Assembly (NCBI GenBank): GCA_020430675.1 | Contig: JAGQJJ010000114.1 | Coordinates: 1-8,851, forward strand | Direction: 5' to 3' | DNA length: 8,851 bases | DNA from: Myxococcales bacterium | Lineage (GTDB): Bacteria > Myxococcota > Bradymonadia > UBA7976 > UBA1532 | Shown here: piece after piece, positions 8,069-8,851 of the stretch | How positions within the stretch are numbered: the first letter of the stretch is position 1 | Layout of the letters: each line of letters starts with the position of its first letter | Program-made: the position numbers and the translations under genes | The notes under the pieces: generated by a model | Database searches by the model: none | What the model was told of the DNA's origin: nothing | What the model saw: only the letters and a program-made list of their open reading frames with translations

Positions 8069-8851
8069 ATGCAAGCGCGCGCCCAAAACTCCATCTCGAC
8101 GGGCGCGCCGGTCCCCCCCCCGCAGGATCAGCGCCCGATCGCGCTGCTGACGTTTGCCAACGATCGCTTCGGCGACCAGGCCGGCTACCTGCGCAATCTG
8201 ATCCGCGAGCAGCGTGAGGTCGAGCGCGCGCTCGAGAGCGCGGACGGTCGCCTGAGGGTGGTGGCGCGCAGCAATGTGCGGCTCGACGATCTGTTTGACC
8301 TGTTTGCTCGATATAATGACCGAATAGCCATATTTCACTACGGCGGCCACGCCCAGGCCGACGCGCTGCTGTTTGAAGACGACCAGGGCCGGCCGGCCGA
8401 GGCGCGCATTCGGGGCGTGGCCGAGCGGCTGGGGCAGCTCCCGTCGCTGGCGCTGGTCTTCCTCAACGGATGCACCACCGCGCCGCATGTGCGTCAGATT
8501 CAACAGCATTGCCGGGTGCCGATCATCGCCACCGATGTCGCCATCAAAGACCGCGTGGCCTGCGACTTTGCCTATCGCTTCTATGATGACCTGAGTCATG
8601 ACCGATCGGTCATTGATTCATATTCGAGCGCCGAGAGTCGGATTCGCGCTGAGCTGGACGGACCCGATCAGGCGCGCGGGGTCGACGAGCCCTCGCGGGC
8701 GGCGGTCGCCGATGGGCAGCTGCGCCCGACCGCGCCGATGCGGCAGGTGCTCACCGAGGGCATGCGCATGCTGCGACGCGTGGCCAAGGTCGAGACCGGC
8801 TGGCCGTGGCCGCTGCACCTGGCGCCGGGCAACCGGGCGGCGCTGCATTGG
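8069..8851 (+). CDS. CHAT-domain (caspase-clan) peptidase, N-terminal part (3' end outside window)
   Basis: The frame is open from ATG 8069 to the end of the window (261 codons, no stop). After a short Pro-rich leader, RPIALLTFANDRF and YLRNLIREQREVERAL match the start of CHAT domains (caspase-HetF-associated-with-TPRs, clan CD). The dyad is clear: His94 in IFHYGGHA and Cys135 in LVFLNGCTT. VPIIATDVAIKDRVACDFAYRFYDDL follows as in the family, and GWPWPLHL near residue 248 resembles the family's end-of-domain motif. A partner module (STAND/AAA, TPR or other) probably follows outside the window, which is inference. Known CHAT proteases cleave chosen targets in immunity and death systems, such as the CRISPR-linked Csx29 and gasdermin operons. 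The gene lies 111 nt after the caspase-STAND gene on the same strand. Oddities are a nine-C run at codons 15-18 and some AT-rich codons (ATA, AAT, TAT) around 8310-8340, unlike the neighbours. Confidence 0.85.
   Translation, partial: MQARAQNSISTGAPVPPPQDQRPIALLTFANDRFGDQAGYLRNLIREQREVERALESADGRLRVVARSNVRLDDLFDLFARYNDRIAIFHYGGHAQADALLFEDDQGRPAEARIRGVAERLGQLPSLALVFLNGCTTAPHVRQIQQHCRVPIIATDVAIKDRVACDFAYRFYDDLSHDRSVIDSYSSAESRIRAELDGPDQARGVDEPSRAAVADGQLRPTAPMRQVLTEGMRMLRRVAKVETGWPWPLHLAPGNRAALHW
8113..8121 (+). repeat. C9 homopolymer near the 5' end of the CHAT gene
   Basis: Nine consecutive C residues encode the Pro run VPPP at codons 15-18. Gain of one C would redirect reading to a stop at 8215-8217; loss of one C would lead to a stop at 8148-8150. 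Either change would remove the whole peptidase domain. A second run, C7, lies at 8015-8021 in the leader. Confidence 0.85.
8598..8613. repeat. 16-bp perfect palindrome inside the CHAT coding region
   Basis: ATGACCGATCGGTCAT equals its own reverse complement and encodes part of SHDRSVID. It could be a protein-binding site or chance; no second copy was seen in the window. Confidence 0.4.

Noticed and set aside
6878..8599. A 573-codon open frame on the - strand
   Set aside because: It is antisense to the WD40 repeats and the CHAT domain, has repetitive composition mirroring the WD40 units, and shows no recognisable domain.
962..8851. A bacterial gasdermin partner for the proteases
   Set aside because: Caspase and CHAT proteases can accompany gasdermins, but no small gasdermin-like gene is seen in this window; one could lie outside it.

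Overview
This is a GC-rich window (by eye around 70% GC) with all genes on the + strand. It holds two complete genes and two that run off the edges. There are no RNA genes, insertion sequences or CRISPR arrays. The composition, the type of formylglycine-generating-enzyme (FGE)-like protein (the kind usually carried on Ser/Thr kinases) and the caspase/STAND/WD40 content all suggest a bacterium with complex signalling. Myxococcota is my best guess, but no phylogenetic marker is present, so this is inference.

Layout: 1-840 is the C-terminal part of an FGE-sulfatase/SUMF1-fold protein. It has a PEGA-like lead-in, a shortened core and no catalytic cysteine pair. 841-961 is a short gap with a weak terminator-like hairpin and a strong Shine-Dalgarno. 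962-3364 is an 800-residue caspase-fold (peptidase C14) protein with a DUF4384-like region and an unrecognised C-terminal domain. Its TGA stop abuts the GTG start of the next gene with zero spacing. 3365-7957 is a 1530-residue protein with a second caspase domain, an nSTAND1-type NTPase, one membrane helix, a charged helix and about 15 WD40 repeats. 7958-8068 is a 111-nt gap with two perfect hairpins; the second pairs with part of the likely ribosome-binding site of the next gene. 8069-8851 is the N-terminal part of a CHAT-domain peptidase that runs off the window; nine consecutive C residues lie near its start.

The striking point is three different caspase-clan (clan CD) peptidases in a row, each with its His/Cys dyad intact: a caspase without an NTPase, a caspase fused to a STAND switch with a WD40 sensor, and a CHAT protein. 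Such parts are known from NTP-dependent conflict and programmed-death systems. The likely working model is that the WD40 region senses something, the STAND module switches, and one or more proteases cleave each other or cell targets. That function is inferred from architecture and neighbourhood, not shown by the sequence.
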